A DNA stretch of 44,061 nt, from contig CALXUN010000013.1 in assembly GCA_944391705.1 (NCBI GenBank), forward strand, positions 1 through 44,061, in the 5' to 3' direction. Made by a program: the position numbers and the translations under genes. Shown here piece by piece: positions 1 through 8,107 of the stretch (position 1 is its first letter; each line of letters begins with the position of its first letter). The notes beneath the pieces are model-generated. The model made no database searches, had not been told where the DNA came from, and saw only the letters and a program-made list of their open reading frames with translations. Source of the stretch: an uncultured Alphaproteobacteria bacterium. GTDB taxonomy: Bacteria; Pseudomonadota; Alphaproteobacteria; RF32; CAG-239.

Positions 1-1041
1 ATTTGCAACTTCACGAATCCCCGGAAGCTGGCTGCAGCCGCCGGTAAGAACAATCCGGTGGCTGGTAAGGTCTTTTAAGCCGTGTTCAATTAACTTACGG
101 CCAATCATTTCAAACATTTCTTCAACGCGCGGCGCTATAATGTTGATTAAATCAGCTTTATGAATCTGGCGGATGGAATTGTCATCTTCTTCGCCTACCG
201 GATAAACATTAATGCTTTCGGTTTCATCCTGGCTGATTAAAAAAGCACAACCGTGGCGGTTTTTTAAATCTTCGGCGTGGGCAAACGACGTTGTCAGCCC
301 CCAGGCGATGTCATTGGTGATATTATTGCCACCGACGGGGATGGTTGAAAAATGAATCGGAAATCCGTTTTTAAAAGTGGCGATACTGGTTGTGCCGCCG
401 CCGATATCAATGATGGTGGCGCCCAACTCTTTTTCATCATCAACCAGGCAAGCCAGTCCCGAAGCATAAGCGGAAAAAGCTCTTTCGGCAATTTCCAAAT
501 GGGCGTTTTCAATGACGGCTGCCAGGTTTTTATAAAGCATTGCCGGGTAAAATCCAAGCATGATGTCCAGACTTAAATTTTCACCATATATATCCCTGGG
601 GTCTTTTAGCGGTTCGCCCTTGTCAATCCGGTAGTTTGTCGGCAGACAGTGGATGAGTTCGTTATCGGCAAGGTTGATTTTGGAATTGCTTTTATTGATT
701 AATTTTTCAATATCCGCATCAGACACCGGCCGGTTTTTATGTAAAGAAACAGAAGTGTTGCGGACAAGACTCCGGGTTTTTTCCCCCGAAATATTGACAA
801 TAACGCGGTTTATTCTTTCATTAGCCATTTGTTCGGCTGTTTCAACAGCATTGCATACGGACAGCGTTGCCTGGTTTATATCGGTAATAATACCGTTTTT
901 TATACCGTGAGATGCGTTGTAGCCGTGACCGACAATTTCGATTCTTTTATCACGGCCGATATGCGCAATCAGACAGCATACTTTGGATGAACCGATATCC
1001 AAAGTTGCAAGAGTAGAAGGCCGGTTAAAAGAATGATTCAC
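1..1041 (-). CDS. ftsA: Cell division protein FtsA (3' end cut by window edge)
   Basis: FtsA is an actin-like ATPase that tethers FtsZ to the inner membrane and recruits later divisome proteins. The first 347 residues are visible; the C-terminus lies outside the window. The N-terminal phosphate-1 motif reads ATLDIGSSKVCCLIA, and a second nucleotide-binding stretch reads ATIIDIGGGTTSIATF. The last visible part, RIVLTGGCSQLPGI, is the adenosine motif of the actin/Hsp70 fold. I chose the GTG at 1041 because GGGAG lies just upstream, 26 bases after the ftsQ stop. It is the last visible gene of the minus-strand division cluster; ftsZ would be expected just beyond the left edge. Identity is secure from the motifs plus the ftsQ neighbour. 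Confidence 0.95.
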   Translation of the reverse strand, partial: MNHSFNRPSTLATLDIGSSKVCCLIAHIGRDKRIEIVGHGYNASHGIKNGIITDINQATLSVCNAVETAEQMANERINRVIVNISGEKTRSLVRNTSVSLHKNRPVSDADIEKLINKSNSKINLADNELIHCLPTNYRIDKGEPLKDPRDIYGENLSLDIMLGFYPAMLYKNLAAVIENAHLEIAERAFSAYASGLACLVDDEKELGATIIDIGGGTTSIATFKNGFPIHFSTIPVGGNNITNDIAWGLTTSFAHAEDLKNRHGCAFLISQDETESINVYPVGEEDDNSIRQIHKADLINIIAPRVEEMFEMIGRKLIEHGLKDLTSHRIVLTGGCSQLPGIREVAN

Positions 1042-1067
1042 TTTTTTCTCCCGCTTTCAGGTTGCTT

Positions 1068-1922
1068 TTATTCATCAAAAGCTTCCGAATCATCAATGGT
1101 TACACTTATCTTATTTTGATATCGTAAATCGATGATGGTTAATTTACGTTTAAGAAGTCCGTGCCGGGTGTTTATTTCGGAAAATTTTTCCCAGGCCTGT
1201 TTGATGTCTTTTTCCGGCAATTTAACCGTAATGCCGTTTTCAATATCATCAAAAATGACATCCCAGCGGCGGCCGGCATAAAGAACGGCTGCTTTAATCC
1301 TTTGATGCAATTCGGGGGTGGTTGAAGTGATTTTTAACAAATCGTTGATTTTTTCAGGGGCTTTTCGGCCGACAATAACCAGCACCGGCTGATGCGGGGT
1401 GTATACGGCATCAATCAGATTACCGCCGCTATCAACCGGATAAAATTTGTTTCCGTACTGCCACAAAGCGATGACCTTTTTTTCCTGCAGATTAATTTGA
1501 AGAATGTTCGGGAAAAACCGACGTCTTATTTCTGCACTTTTAACCCAGGGCAGTTCTTCCAAACCATTTTTGAGTTTCTGTAAGTCTATTTGCAAAATGT
1601 TATTGTTTCGGTCTAAGGGGATTTGTTTTTTTATCTCGGAAAGGGTGGTTTTTTGTCTGCCCTGGATTAAAATATCATCTACCGCCCACCCGTGTTTTAA
1701 TGAAAAAGCATAAAAATCGTTCATTATATTATCGATTTTTTTATTGACCAAATCATCCCTTATGGTGATTAAAATGGCAGAAATTGCAGCAATTACCAAT
1801 AAAATCAAAAGATTTCCGAGTATACGTTTAGGGCTTTCGGCAGGCAGGGATATGCGATTTTTACCCTGGAAAGGTTTGTCACGTTTTTTTTCTGAGAATT
1901 TTCTTATAACACCTTGCAGCAT
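1068..1922 (-). CDS. ftsQ: Cell division protein FtsQ
   Basis: FtsQ is a bitopic inner-membrane protein that links early and late divisome proteins through FtsB/FtsL. The 284-residue product has a basic cytoplasmic tail (about 1-32), one membrane helix (about 34-53, LGNLLILLVIAAISAILITI), a POTRA-like domain beginning near VDDILIQGRQKTT, and then the FtsQ domain (LPWVKSAEIRRRFFPNIL). Length and layout match alphaproteobacterial FtsQ. The ATG follows the murB stop by one base, so the two are probably translationally coupled. No ddl gene separates murB from ftsQ, unlike the usual order. Confidence 0.93.
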   Translation of the reverse strand: MLQGVIRKFSEKKRDKPFQGKNRISLPAESPKRILGNLLILLVIAAISAILITIRDDLVNKKIDNIMNDFYAFSLKHGWAVDDILIQGRQKTTLSEIKKQIPLDRNNNILQIDLQKLKNGLEELPWVKSAEIRRRFFPNILQINLQEKKVIALWQYGNKFYPVDSGGNLIDAVYTPHQPVLVIVGRKAPEKINDLLKITSTTPELHQRIKAAVLYAGRRWDVIFDDIENGITVKLPEKDIKQAWEKFSEINTRHGLLKRKLTIIDLRYQNKISVTIDDSEAFDE

Positions 1923-1923
1923 A

Positions 1924-2844
1924 TCACTTGTTAATTCCCATTTTTTTAACCTCCCATTCCAAAGTGATGGAAGTTTGTTCTTTTACTTTTTTGACAATTG
2001 TATCGCCCAAAGTTTCAATGTCTGCTGCTGAGGCTTTTCCGGTATTGATTAAAAAGTTGCAATGTTTTTCGGAAACTTTGGCACCGCCGATGTGCAAATC
2101 AGCACAGCCGGATTTCTTGATTAACTCCCAGGCCCTTAATCCTTCCGGGTTTTTAAAAGTCGAGCCGGCGGTTTTTTCATTGTAAGGCTGGTTTTTAATG
2201 CGGTATTCTTTTTGTTCTTCTAAAATTTTGTTAATTTGTTCTTTAGTGCTTTTTTCGGTTTTTAACGTGATTGAAACAATAATCCAGTCGTCCGGAAATA
2301 AGCTGTTGCGGTAAGACAGCTGCAAGTCGTCGGGAAGTATTTCCTTGACTTCGCCGTTGCCGTCAACGATTGTTGCACAAAGCAATACGTCTTTAATGCA
2401 TTTGCCAAAACAGCCGGCATTGGTTTTGATTGATCCGCCGATGCATCCCGGAATGGAGCATAAAAATTCAAGTCCGCCCAGTTCTTCGTTTAACAGGATT
2501 TTTTTTAAGTCAATATTTTTTAGGCCGGCAAAACAGGTGATGGAATTTTCATTGACTTTTATCTGCCGGAAATACGGGCTGTCCAATTTTATGACAACCC
2601 CGGGGATACCGCCGTCGCGTATCAAAAGGTTGGAGCCGCCGCCGATAAGACAAATCGGAACATTATAAGGACGTCTTAACAGAAAATGGCTTAAATCCTC
2701 CAAGTCTTCCGGTATAAACATGACTTCGGCCGGACCGCCGACACCAAACCAGGTATGCTTGCTTAAAGGAACATTTTTTAAATATTTTCCCCGTACCTTG
2801 GGAAGTATGTCTGTCAAAGTTTTTTTAAATAAGCTGTTAAACAT
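1924..2844 (-). CDS. murB: UDP-N-acetylmuramate dehydrogenase MurB
   Basis: MurB is the cytoplasmic FAD enzyme that reduces UDP-GlcNAc-enolpyruvate to UDP-MurNAc with NADPH in peptidoglycan precursor synthesis. The 306-residue protein shows the FAD-binding segment HTWFGVGGPAEVMF, the dinucleotide-contacting GGGSNLLIRDGGIPG, the SYRNSLF segment, the catalytic-serine region GSTFKNPEG, and a C-terminal SEKHCNFLIN. These fit the shorter MurB type that has the Tyr-Arg-Asn loop. It lies 18 bases after ftsW and 1 base before ftsQ. murG and murC, which normally sit between ftsW and murB, are absent. Confidence 0.95.
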   Translation of the reverse strand: MFNSLFKKTLTDILPKVRGKYLKNVPLSKHTWFGVGGPAEVMFIPEDLEDLSHFLLRRPYNVPICLIGGGSNLLIRDGGIPGVVIKLDSPYFRQIKVNENSITCFAGLKNIDLKKILLNEELGGLEFLCSIPGCIGGSIKTNAGCFGKCIKDVLLCATIVDGNGEVKEILPDDLQLSYRNSLFPDDWIIVSITLKTEKSTKEQINKILEEQKEYRIKNQPYNEKTAGSTFKNPEGLRAWELIKKSGCADLHIGGAKVSEKHCNFLINTGKASAADIETLGDTIVKKVKEQTSITLEWEVKKMGINK

Positions 2845-2862
2845 CTGATATCCTTTCTTTTG

Positions 2863-3996
2863 TTAAAAAGGTCCGTCCTTGTCTTCTGCCGAGGAATTTT
2901 TCCGGGTTATGGCCAGAAGCATGCCGATGGTTATGGCAGAAGCAAACAAAGAAGATCCGCCATATGAAATAAAGGGAAGGGTCATGCCTTTGGTCGGCAT
3001 CAGGTGTAAGGTAGAGGCCATGTTGATAATTGCCTGCAATCCGAAAGATGCCGCCAAACCGGCAGAGGCATAGACGATAAACAAATTATTGTCTTTTAAG
3101 GAAAGCATAAGCGAACGGATGACAATAATGCCAAACAAAGCAACTAAAATCAGACATAACCAGATACCGAATTCTTCCCCGGCAACGGCAAATATAAAAT
3201 CCGTATGCGCATCGGGCAGGTTGAGTTTGACCGTCCCTTCGCCGGGACCGCGGCCCAAAAGATTGCCGTTGGCAAAAGCTTCTAAGGATTTGCGAACCTG
3301 GTATCCCAAATTGTCACCTGAGGCAAGAAACTGCTGTACACGGTCATGGACATGGTCAAAGGTAAAATACGCCCCGATGGCACCTGCAACAGCTACAAGC
3401 CCCAGAATTCCGACAAGAGCCATGGGCAGTCCGGCCAGGAAAAGCTGAAATCCCCAAATACATGATACAACAATCGTCATACCGACATCGGGCTGTAAAA
3501 GGAGCATACCTGCCGTTAAGGCAAACAAACCGGCAGACAGCAGTCCGCCCGGAAAATCTTCAAATTTTTTGCTGCCGTCCAGGAGCCAGGCCGAAACAAC
3601 GACAAATGTGGGTTTAATAAATTCAGAAGGCTGTAAAGAAAATCCAAAAAGTCTGATCCAACGTGATGCGCCTTTGGTTTCATATCCGGCAAAAAGCGTA
3701 AACATCATCAGTATAAGGGTGAGAGCATAACCGATAATGGCTATCCGCCGGATGGTTTTCAGCCGTTGGAGAGATAAGGCAAAAATAATAAAAAGCGAAA
3801 TGAAAATAAATAAAAGCTGTCTTTTGATAAAATGGTAATCGGCAAAACCAATCCTCCTTGCTACGGACGGACTGGCCGAAAAAACCAGGAAGGCACCGAT
3901 AAAAATCAAGACCAAGGTCAGGCTTAAGGTAACTTTGTCAACAGTCCACCACCAATTTGCCAAACGGCTTTTGCTTAACCTTGAAAATGCAAACAC
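2863..3996 (-). CDS. ftsW: Peptidoglycan glycosyltransferase FtsW (SEDS family)
   Basis: FtsW is the septal SEDS glycosyltransferase that polymerises lipid II with its partner class B PBP. The 377-residue protein has about ten hydrophobic segments. It shows the SEDS signatures PSEFIKPTFVVVSAW and GPGEGTVKLNLPDAHTDFIF followed by AVAGEEFG, and the C-terminal LPFISYGGSSL. FtsW rather than RodA is supported by position, between mraY (16-base gap) and murB (18-base gap). No murD precedes it and no murG follows it in this window. Confidence 0.93.
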   Translation of the reverse strand: MFAFSRLSKSRLANWWWTVDKVTLSLTLVLIFIGAFLVFSASPSVARRIGFADYHFIKRQLLFIFISLFIIFALSLQRLKTIRRIAIIGYALTLILMMFTLFAGYETKGASRWIRLFGFSLQPSEFIKPTFVVVSAWLLDGSKKFEDFPGGLLSAGLFALTAGMLLLQPDVGMTIVVSCIWGFQLFLAGLPMALVGILGLVAVAGAIGAYFTFDHVHDRVQQFLASGDNLGYQVRKSLEAFANGNLLGRGPGEGTVKLNLPDAHTDFIFAVAGEEFGIWLCLILVALFGIIVIRSLMLSLKDNNLFIVYASAGLAASFGLQAIINMASTLHLMPTKGMTLPFISYGGSSLFASAITIGMLLAITRKNSSAEDKDGPF

Positions 3997-4012
3997 GATG
4001 TCTGTTCTCCTT

Positions 4013-5059
4013 TTATATCAATGCCGACAATGCAATTAAGGCAAAGACGAATCCTGCTGCCCAGAAACGGGTGACAACGGTTGTTTCTTTCCAGCCGAGT
4101 TGCTCAAAATGGTGGTGAATCGGCGCCATTTTAAAAAAGCGTTTACCGGTTTTTTTATACCAAAATACTTGTATGATGACGGATAATGTTTCAATGACAA
4201 ACATGCCGCCGGCAATAGCCAGTAAAATTTCCTGTTTGACAATGACGGCAACCGTACCCAGCAAGGCACCCAAAGCAAGCGATCCGGTATCACCCATAAA
4301 AACTTTTGCTTTCGGTGCATTAAACCATAAAAAGCCTAAGCAGGATCCGACAATGGCCGCACAGACAACAGTCATTTCGGCACTGCGCGGAATATAAACA
4401 AAGGAAAAGTTTTCTGCCAGCGGAGAGCCTGCAATAAAAGCGATGACGGCGAAAAAGGAAAAGGCTAAGATAAGCAGACCTGCTGCCAGTCCGTCAAGCC
4501 CGTCACTTAAGTTGACGCCGTTTGAAGCTCCGGAGATAACAATGACGGCAAACGGAATATACAGCCAGGACAGGTTAAATACGGTTTTAAAATAAGGAAT
4601 GGATAAAACCGTGTCCGAAGCATTGGGTGTCGCGGCGGTAATAATTGTTACGGCGGCAACAGCCGTCATAAACTGGAGAAATAACTTTGCTTTGGCAGTC
4701 ATGGCATTCGGAGTTTCTTTGGTGACTTTGATATAGTCATCAATAAAACCGGTCAGTCCGTAAGCAAGCAGCACCAAAAGGCTTACCCAGACAAAATGGT
4801 ACCTAATGTTGGCAAATAAAATTATGGAAAGTACGGACGTTCCCAAAATAAGCAAACCACCCATGGTCGGTGTTCCCTGTTTGGTAGCCAGGTGGCTTTG
4901 CGGACCGTCAGCACGGATGGGTTGGCCGTGGTGCTGATGGCGGTGTAAAAGTCCGATAACTTTCCCGCCTAAGGCCAGTGATAAAATCAATGCCGTTAAG
5001 AATGCAGCAACGGCTCTGATAAGTACGGGGATTTCAATTCCATTCCAAAACAGTAACAT
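4013..5059 (-). CDS. mraY: Phospho-N-acetylmuramoyl-pentapeptide transferase MraY
   Basis: MraY transfers phospho-MurNAc-pentapeptide to undecaprenyl phosphate, making lipid I at the inner membrane. The product is about 348 residues with roughly ten membrane helices. Motifs include the start of the family signature GTPTMGGLLIL, the Asp-rich FIDDYIK, the loop NLSDGLDGLAAG, KVFMGDTGSLALGALLG, and the C-terminal PIHHHFEQLGW. The reading frame stays open to 5092, but I start at the ATG at 5059 because AAGGAAG lies about six bases upstream. It is the first visible gene of the minus-strand operon and diverges from folA across 172 bases. Confidence 0.95.
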   Translation of the reverse strand: MLLFWNGIEIPVLIRAVAAFLTALILSLALGGKVIGLLHRHQHHGQPIRADGPQSHLATKQGTPTMGGLLILGTSVLSIILFANIRYHFVWVSLLVLLAYGLTGFIDDYIKVTKETPNAMTAKAKLFLQFMTAVAAVTIITAATPNASDTVLSIPYFKTVFNLSWLYIPFAVIVISGASNGVNLSDGLDGLAAGLLILAFSFFAVIAFIAGSPLAENFSFVYIPRSAEMTVVCAAIVGSCLGFLWFNAPKAKVFMGDTGSLALGALLGTVAVIVKQEILLAIAGGMFVIETLSVIIQVFWYKKTGKRFFKMAPIHHHFEQLGWKETTVVTRFWAAGFVFALIALSALI

Positions 5060-5178
5060 TTTATCTTCCTTTATTTGATTTATGTAACACAAGATAATCT
5101 TAAATATTAAATTAAGTCTTAATGTAAAGATGTTTTCCGTTTGTTTTCACAGGGATTGTATATAACAATAAAAAGCGT

Positions 5179-5206
5179 TTGAAATTTTATGTTCGCTTGC
5201 TATGCT
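5179..5206 (+). promoter_or_regulatory. Predicted sigma-70-type promoter of folA-thyA
   Basis: TTGAAA (5179-5184), a 16-base spacer, and TATGCT (5201-5206) lie 25 bases before the folA start. The SD AAAAGGAG is at 5216-5223. This is read by eye from the consensus; no start site is known. Confidence 0.5.
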
Positions 5207-5231
5207 TAAAAAAGTAAAAGGAGTTTGAAAC

Positions 5232-5825
5232 ATGACAATTGTTGCTGTATGGTGCCGGCATAAAGATGATAATATTATCGGCATCGGGCCGCATATCCCA
5301 TGGCGTGTATCTTCTGATTTTAAACGTTTCCGCCGTTTAACGGAGGGACAGAATCTGATTGCCGGTGAAAAAACCTATGAAAGTTTTCCCAACCGGACGC
5401 TGCCGAACCGCAAAATTTATGTCTTGAGTTTTAATCCGAAGTATGAGGTTTCGGATCCGGAAAACCATTTTGTCGTAACGGACATCAATGAGTTTTCCGG
5501 ATTTGAAGGTGTGCTTTACCTTGCAGGCGGCGCCAGTATTTATAAGACGTTTATGACAGATTGTGAGGGTTTTCTGCCGGATATCGTGGTGGACAGTGTT
5601 TATCAGGGGGAGCTTAATCCGGAACTTAAAGGAAACCATGTTGATATTACGCCTTGCGTTGAAGCCATGTATGAAAAATACCGGAAAATATCAAAAGATT
5701 ATGAAGAGGATAATGTCATAACTTCCGTCTGGCTTAAAAAAGGCGATTTTATCGACCAGTCCGTGATTAGACATATTTTAAATGCGATTGAAAACAAAGG
5801 GGAAAATAATGCAACAGTATCTTGA
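5232..5825 (+). CDS. folA: Dihydrofolate reductase
   Basis: Reduces dihydrofolate to tetrahydrofolate with NADPH, regenerating the cofactor oxidised by the thymidylate synthase encoded next. The product is 197 residues. The N-terminal substrate loop reads [20 protein letters not shown], where the acidic Asp of the active site is in SSDFKRF. The NADP-binding segments are [18 protein letters not shown] and [12 protein letters not shown]. Family members are usually about 160-170 residues; the extra C-terminal tail partly reflects overlap with thyA. SD AAAAGGAG lies 8 bases before the ATG. The last 17 bases overlap thyA, which suggests coupled translation. Confidence 0.92.
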   Translation: MTIVAVWCRHKDDNIIGIGPHIPWRVSSDFKRFRRLTEGQNLIAGEKTYESFPNRTLPNRKIYVLSFNPKYEVSDPENHFVVTDINEFSGFEGVLYLAGGASIYKTFMTDCEGFLPDIVVDSVYQGELNPELKGNHVDITPCVEAMYEKYRKISKDYEEDNVITSVWLKKGDFIDQSVIRHILNAIENKGENNATVS

Positions 5826-6594
5826 TTTATTGCGTGATGTAATGGATAACGGCGTTGATAAGATGGACCGGACCGGCGTAGGAACGCGCTCGGTTTTCGG
5901 ACGCCAGATGCGCTTTGACTTAAATGCCGGCTTCCCGCTTCTGACAACCAAAAAAATGCACTTAAAAAGCATTATTTACGAACTTTTGTGGTTTATCAAG
6001 GGCGATATCAATATTAAATATCTTCAGGATAACGGTGTGCGAATCTGGAACGAGTGGGCCGATGAAAACGGTAATCTCGGGCCGGTTTACGGTTCGCAGT
6101 GGCGTAATTGGAACGGTGAGGGGATTGACCAGCTTTCTAACGTGATTGAAACCTTAAAACATAACCCTAATGACCGGCGGATGATTGTCTCGGCGTGGAA
6201 TGTCAGTAAAATCAAAGATATGAAACTGCCGCCGTGCCATATGATGTTTCAGTTTTATGTCGCCAACGAAAAGCTTTCCTGTATGTTGTACCAGCGTTCG
6301 TGTGATATGTTTTTGGGTGTGCCGTTTAATATTGCCTCATATGCTTTGCTTACGATGATGATTGCCCAGGTTTGCGGATTGAAACTTGGCGAGTTTGTCC
6401 ATACGCTGGGTGATACGCATATTTATCATAACCATTTTGAACAGGTAAAAGAACAACTAAGCCGGACGCCTTTAGAACTTCCCAAAATGAAAATCAATCC
6501 GGATATAAAAAATATCAACGATTTTAAGTATGAAGATTTTGAATTGGAAGGCTATGAAAGCTATGGTGTCCTGAAAGGGAAAGTGGCTGTTTGA
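5809..6594 (+). CDS. thyA: Thymidylate synthase ThyA
   Basis: Converts dUMP and methylene-tetrahydrofolate to dTMP and dihydrofolate in the cytoplasm. The 261-residue protein is close to the usual 264. It shows [18 protein letters not shown], the catalytic cysteine in [12 protein letters not shown], the phosphate-binding [19 protein letters not shown], and [10 protein letters not shown] place the start at the ATG at 5809 (SD AAGGGG upstream) rather than the in-frame ATG at 5782, because homologues begin at [10 protein letters not shown]. It overlaps folA by 17 bases and is followed by a strong terminator. Confidence 0.96.
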   Translation: MQQYLDLLRDVMDNGVDKMDRTGVGTRSVFGRQMRFDLNAGFPLLTTKKMHLKSIIYELLWFIKGDINIKYLQDNGVRIWNEWADENGNLGPVYGSQWRNWNGEGIDQLSNVIETLKHNPNDRRMIVSAWNVSKIKDMKLPPCHMMFQFYVANEKLSCMLYQRSCDMFLGVPFNIASYALLTMMIAQVCGLKLGEFVHTLGDTHIYHNHFEQVKEQLSRTPLELPKMKINPDIKNINDFKYEDFELEGYESYGVLKGKVAV

Positions 6595-6610
6595 TTTTGA
6601 ACCCAATCCC

Positions 6611-6646
6611 AAAAATCCCCGGTTCAAATGACCCGGGGATTTTTTT
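6611..6646. terminator. Rho-independent terminator after thyA
   Basis: The 8-bp stem ATCCCCGG/CCGGGGAT is followed by a T tract, with an A tract on the other side. It can therefore also serve the converging gene at 6656-7195. Confidence 0.85.
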
Positions 6647-6655
6647 ACTTTGTTC

Positions 6656-7195
6656 TTAAAAGAATTTGTGCCACCAGCTGGTTTTTGAGCGACAGATTTT
6701 ATATAAAATCTGAACAGATTCCTTTTCAAGGAACTCGAGAACCGATGCTTCTCCGATTTTACGGTAAATCTGCTTTAGTTCATCTTGGCTGAATCTTTCG
6801 ATGTTGCATAAGATAAACTTGGCAACATTTTCTTTTTGCGGGCAAAAAACTGCCAAATCATACCTTTGAGTTATTTGCAAGAGCCGATATTCGGCACCGG
6901 CAAAAGGCAGGTTAAAGGTAAAAACCGTCGCGGTGAAACTTGTCAGTTCTTTCATGGCCTTAACAAAAATTTCATCATGAATTCCCTGATAGTCCAGCAG
7001 AAAGTAAGCAAAACCTTTCAGTTTTTCTCTTTCTCCTTCAAGCATAAAGCGTATGTTTGCCGGGGAAAAAGGTTTTGTTTGAATCTGGCCGACTTCTTTT
7101 AAGAGAACAAGAATATCGCGGCGCAGACTGCCCAATTCTTCTAATGTCAGACAAGGAATGTTTCTTCTCATCTGAGCGTATTCAATTAAGTTCAT
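6656..7195 (-). CDS. Unknown protein, paralogue of 7304-7840
   Basis: I do not recognise this 179-residue protein. It has no signal peptide or membrane helix and looks alpha-helical and soluble. It aligns end to end with the neighbouring 178-residue product. Shared blocks are GFAYFLLDYQGIHDEIF, LPFAGAEYRLLQI, KENVAKFILCN, and a C-terminal ILYKIC...SWW..FF. Both start MNL and end in an aromatic cluster. The pair therefore arose by tandem duplication and then diverged widely. Function is unknown. Confidence 0.75.
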   Translation of the reverse strand: MNLIEYAQMRRNIPCLTLEELGSLRRDILVLLKEVGQIQTKPFSPANIRFMLEGEREKLKGFAYFLLDYQGIHDEIFVKAMKELTSFTATVFTFNLPFAGAEYRLLQITQRYDLAVFCPQKENVAKFILCNIERFSQDELKQIYRKIGEASVLEFLEKESVQILYKICRSKTSWWHKFF

Positions 7196-7269
7196 TATAA
7201 AAATATTTAAATTATATGTTTGATAAAATCATTTTAGTCATTTTGTGGATTTTGTCAACCATAAATAAA

Positions 7270-7299
7270 AAATCCCTGCTGTAAAGCGGGGATTTTTTA
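7270..7299. terminator. Terminator of the gene at 7304-7840
   Basis: The hairpin AATCCCTGCT-GTAA-AGCGGGGATT has A/T tracts on both sides. It lies between the two paralogues, so each has its own transcription unit or the upstream one is attenuated. Confidence 0.75.
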
Positions 7300-7303
7300 T
7301 TTT

Positions 7304-7840
7304 TCAGAACAATATTTGCCACCAGCTTAGTTCCCGGCAACAGGATTTGTACAACAAATTTACATTCGGTTTATCACACAGGTCTGCAATGGCAAGTGTT
7401 TCAATTCTGCAGCGGATTTGCTGTAATTCTTCTTTTTTGTAATTTTCAAAGTTACAAAGAATAAAGCCAGCAACATTTTCTTTTTCGGGATGAAGTGTTG
7501 CCAATTCAAATTTTTGGCTGATTTCCAACAGCCGGTGTTCGGCATTTGCAAACGGAATATTTCTTAAAAAAATCATTCCGGCAAAAATGGAAAACAATCT
7601 GGCCTGAGTGGCAAAAATCTTATCGTGAACGCCCTGGTAATCCAGAAGATAGTAGGCAAAACCAATGATTTTATCATGATTTTCAGCCAATATCTTTTCC
7701 TGTTCTTGCGCAGATCTAAATCCCGGTCCCTCAAGCATCACGGCTATTCCCAGCAAATTTGAAATGTCCTGTCTGAGTTCTGCATCGTTTAGGACATCAC
7801 AAGATGTACCGCGTTTTTGATAGTAGTTTAACAAATTCAT
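7304..7840 (-). CDS. Unknown protein, paralogue of 6656-7195
   Basis: This 178-residue soluble protein of unknown function is the tandem paralogue of the product at 6656-7195. Conserved blocks are GFAYYLLDYQGVHDKIF, IPFANAEHRLLEIS, KENVAGFILCNFE, and a C-terminal LLYKSCCRELSWWQILF. Its middle differs from the sister protein (AQEQEKILAENHDK versus ANIRFMLEGEREK). A terminator follows the stop. No catalytic motif is evident. The WW near the end and the LDYQG.HD block are the best handles for homologue searches. Confidence 0.75.
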   Translation of the reverse strand: MNLLNYYQKRGTSCDVLNDAELRQDISNLLGIAVMLEGPGFRSAQEQEKILAENHDKIIGFAYYLLDYQGVHDKIFATQARLFSIFAGMIFLRNIPFANAEHRLLEISQKFELATLHPEKENVAGFILCNFENYKKEELQQIRCRIETLAIADLCDKPNVNLLYKSCCRELSWWQILF

Positions 7841-7969
7841 AATGATATATTTAAGTTAATAATTAATTTTGTCGTTATTTTATCTCTACGGAAGTTTTTG
7901 TCAATAAAAAAGTTTACAGGAGATTGTCTGAAACAAAACGAAAATTCGTTGAAAAATCTTAAAAAAAAC

Positions 7970-7997
7970 TTGCAATTTCCGTGTAATATGCTATCAA
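7970..7997 (+). promoter_or_regulatory. Predicted promoter of nifJ
   Basis: TTGCAA (7970-7975), 16 bases, then TATCAA (7992-7997). This would leave a leader of roughly 100 bases before nifJ. It is read by consensus only. Confidence 0.4.
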
Positions 7998-8029
7998 ACA
8001 GGCAGAATTTTATTTCTAAACCAGAAAGG

Positions 8030-8073
8030 CCGGGAGATCAGGCGTTAAACCGTCTTGAACGATGGCTTTTTTT
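8030..8073 (+). promoter_or_regulatory. Terminator-like hairpin in the nifJ leader
   Basis: The nifJ leader contains CCGTC-TTGAAC-GATGG (8050-8065) followed by CTTTTTTT. Upstream, the GGCC and GGC segments at about 8038-8043 could pair alternatively with GGC at 8064-8066. This resembles an intrinsic terminator or attenuator inside a 5' leader. It matches no riboswitch consensus I know. The stem is short and includes a G-U pair. Confidence 0.35.
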
Positions 8074-8107
8074 ATTTGTGTAACTTAAAACTTTTAAGGA
8101 TGCTTAA

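Noticed and set aside
7898-8083. 61-residue frame upstream of nifJ
   Set aside because: It has no SD, overlaps the predicted promoter and leader hairpin, and has low-complexity Lys/Asn composition.
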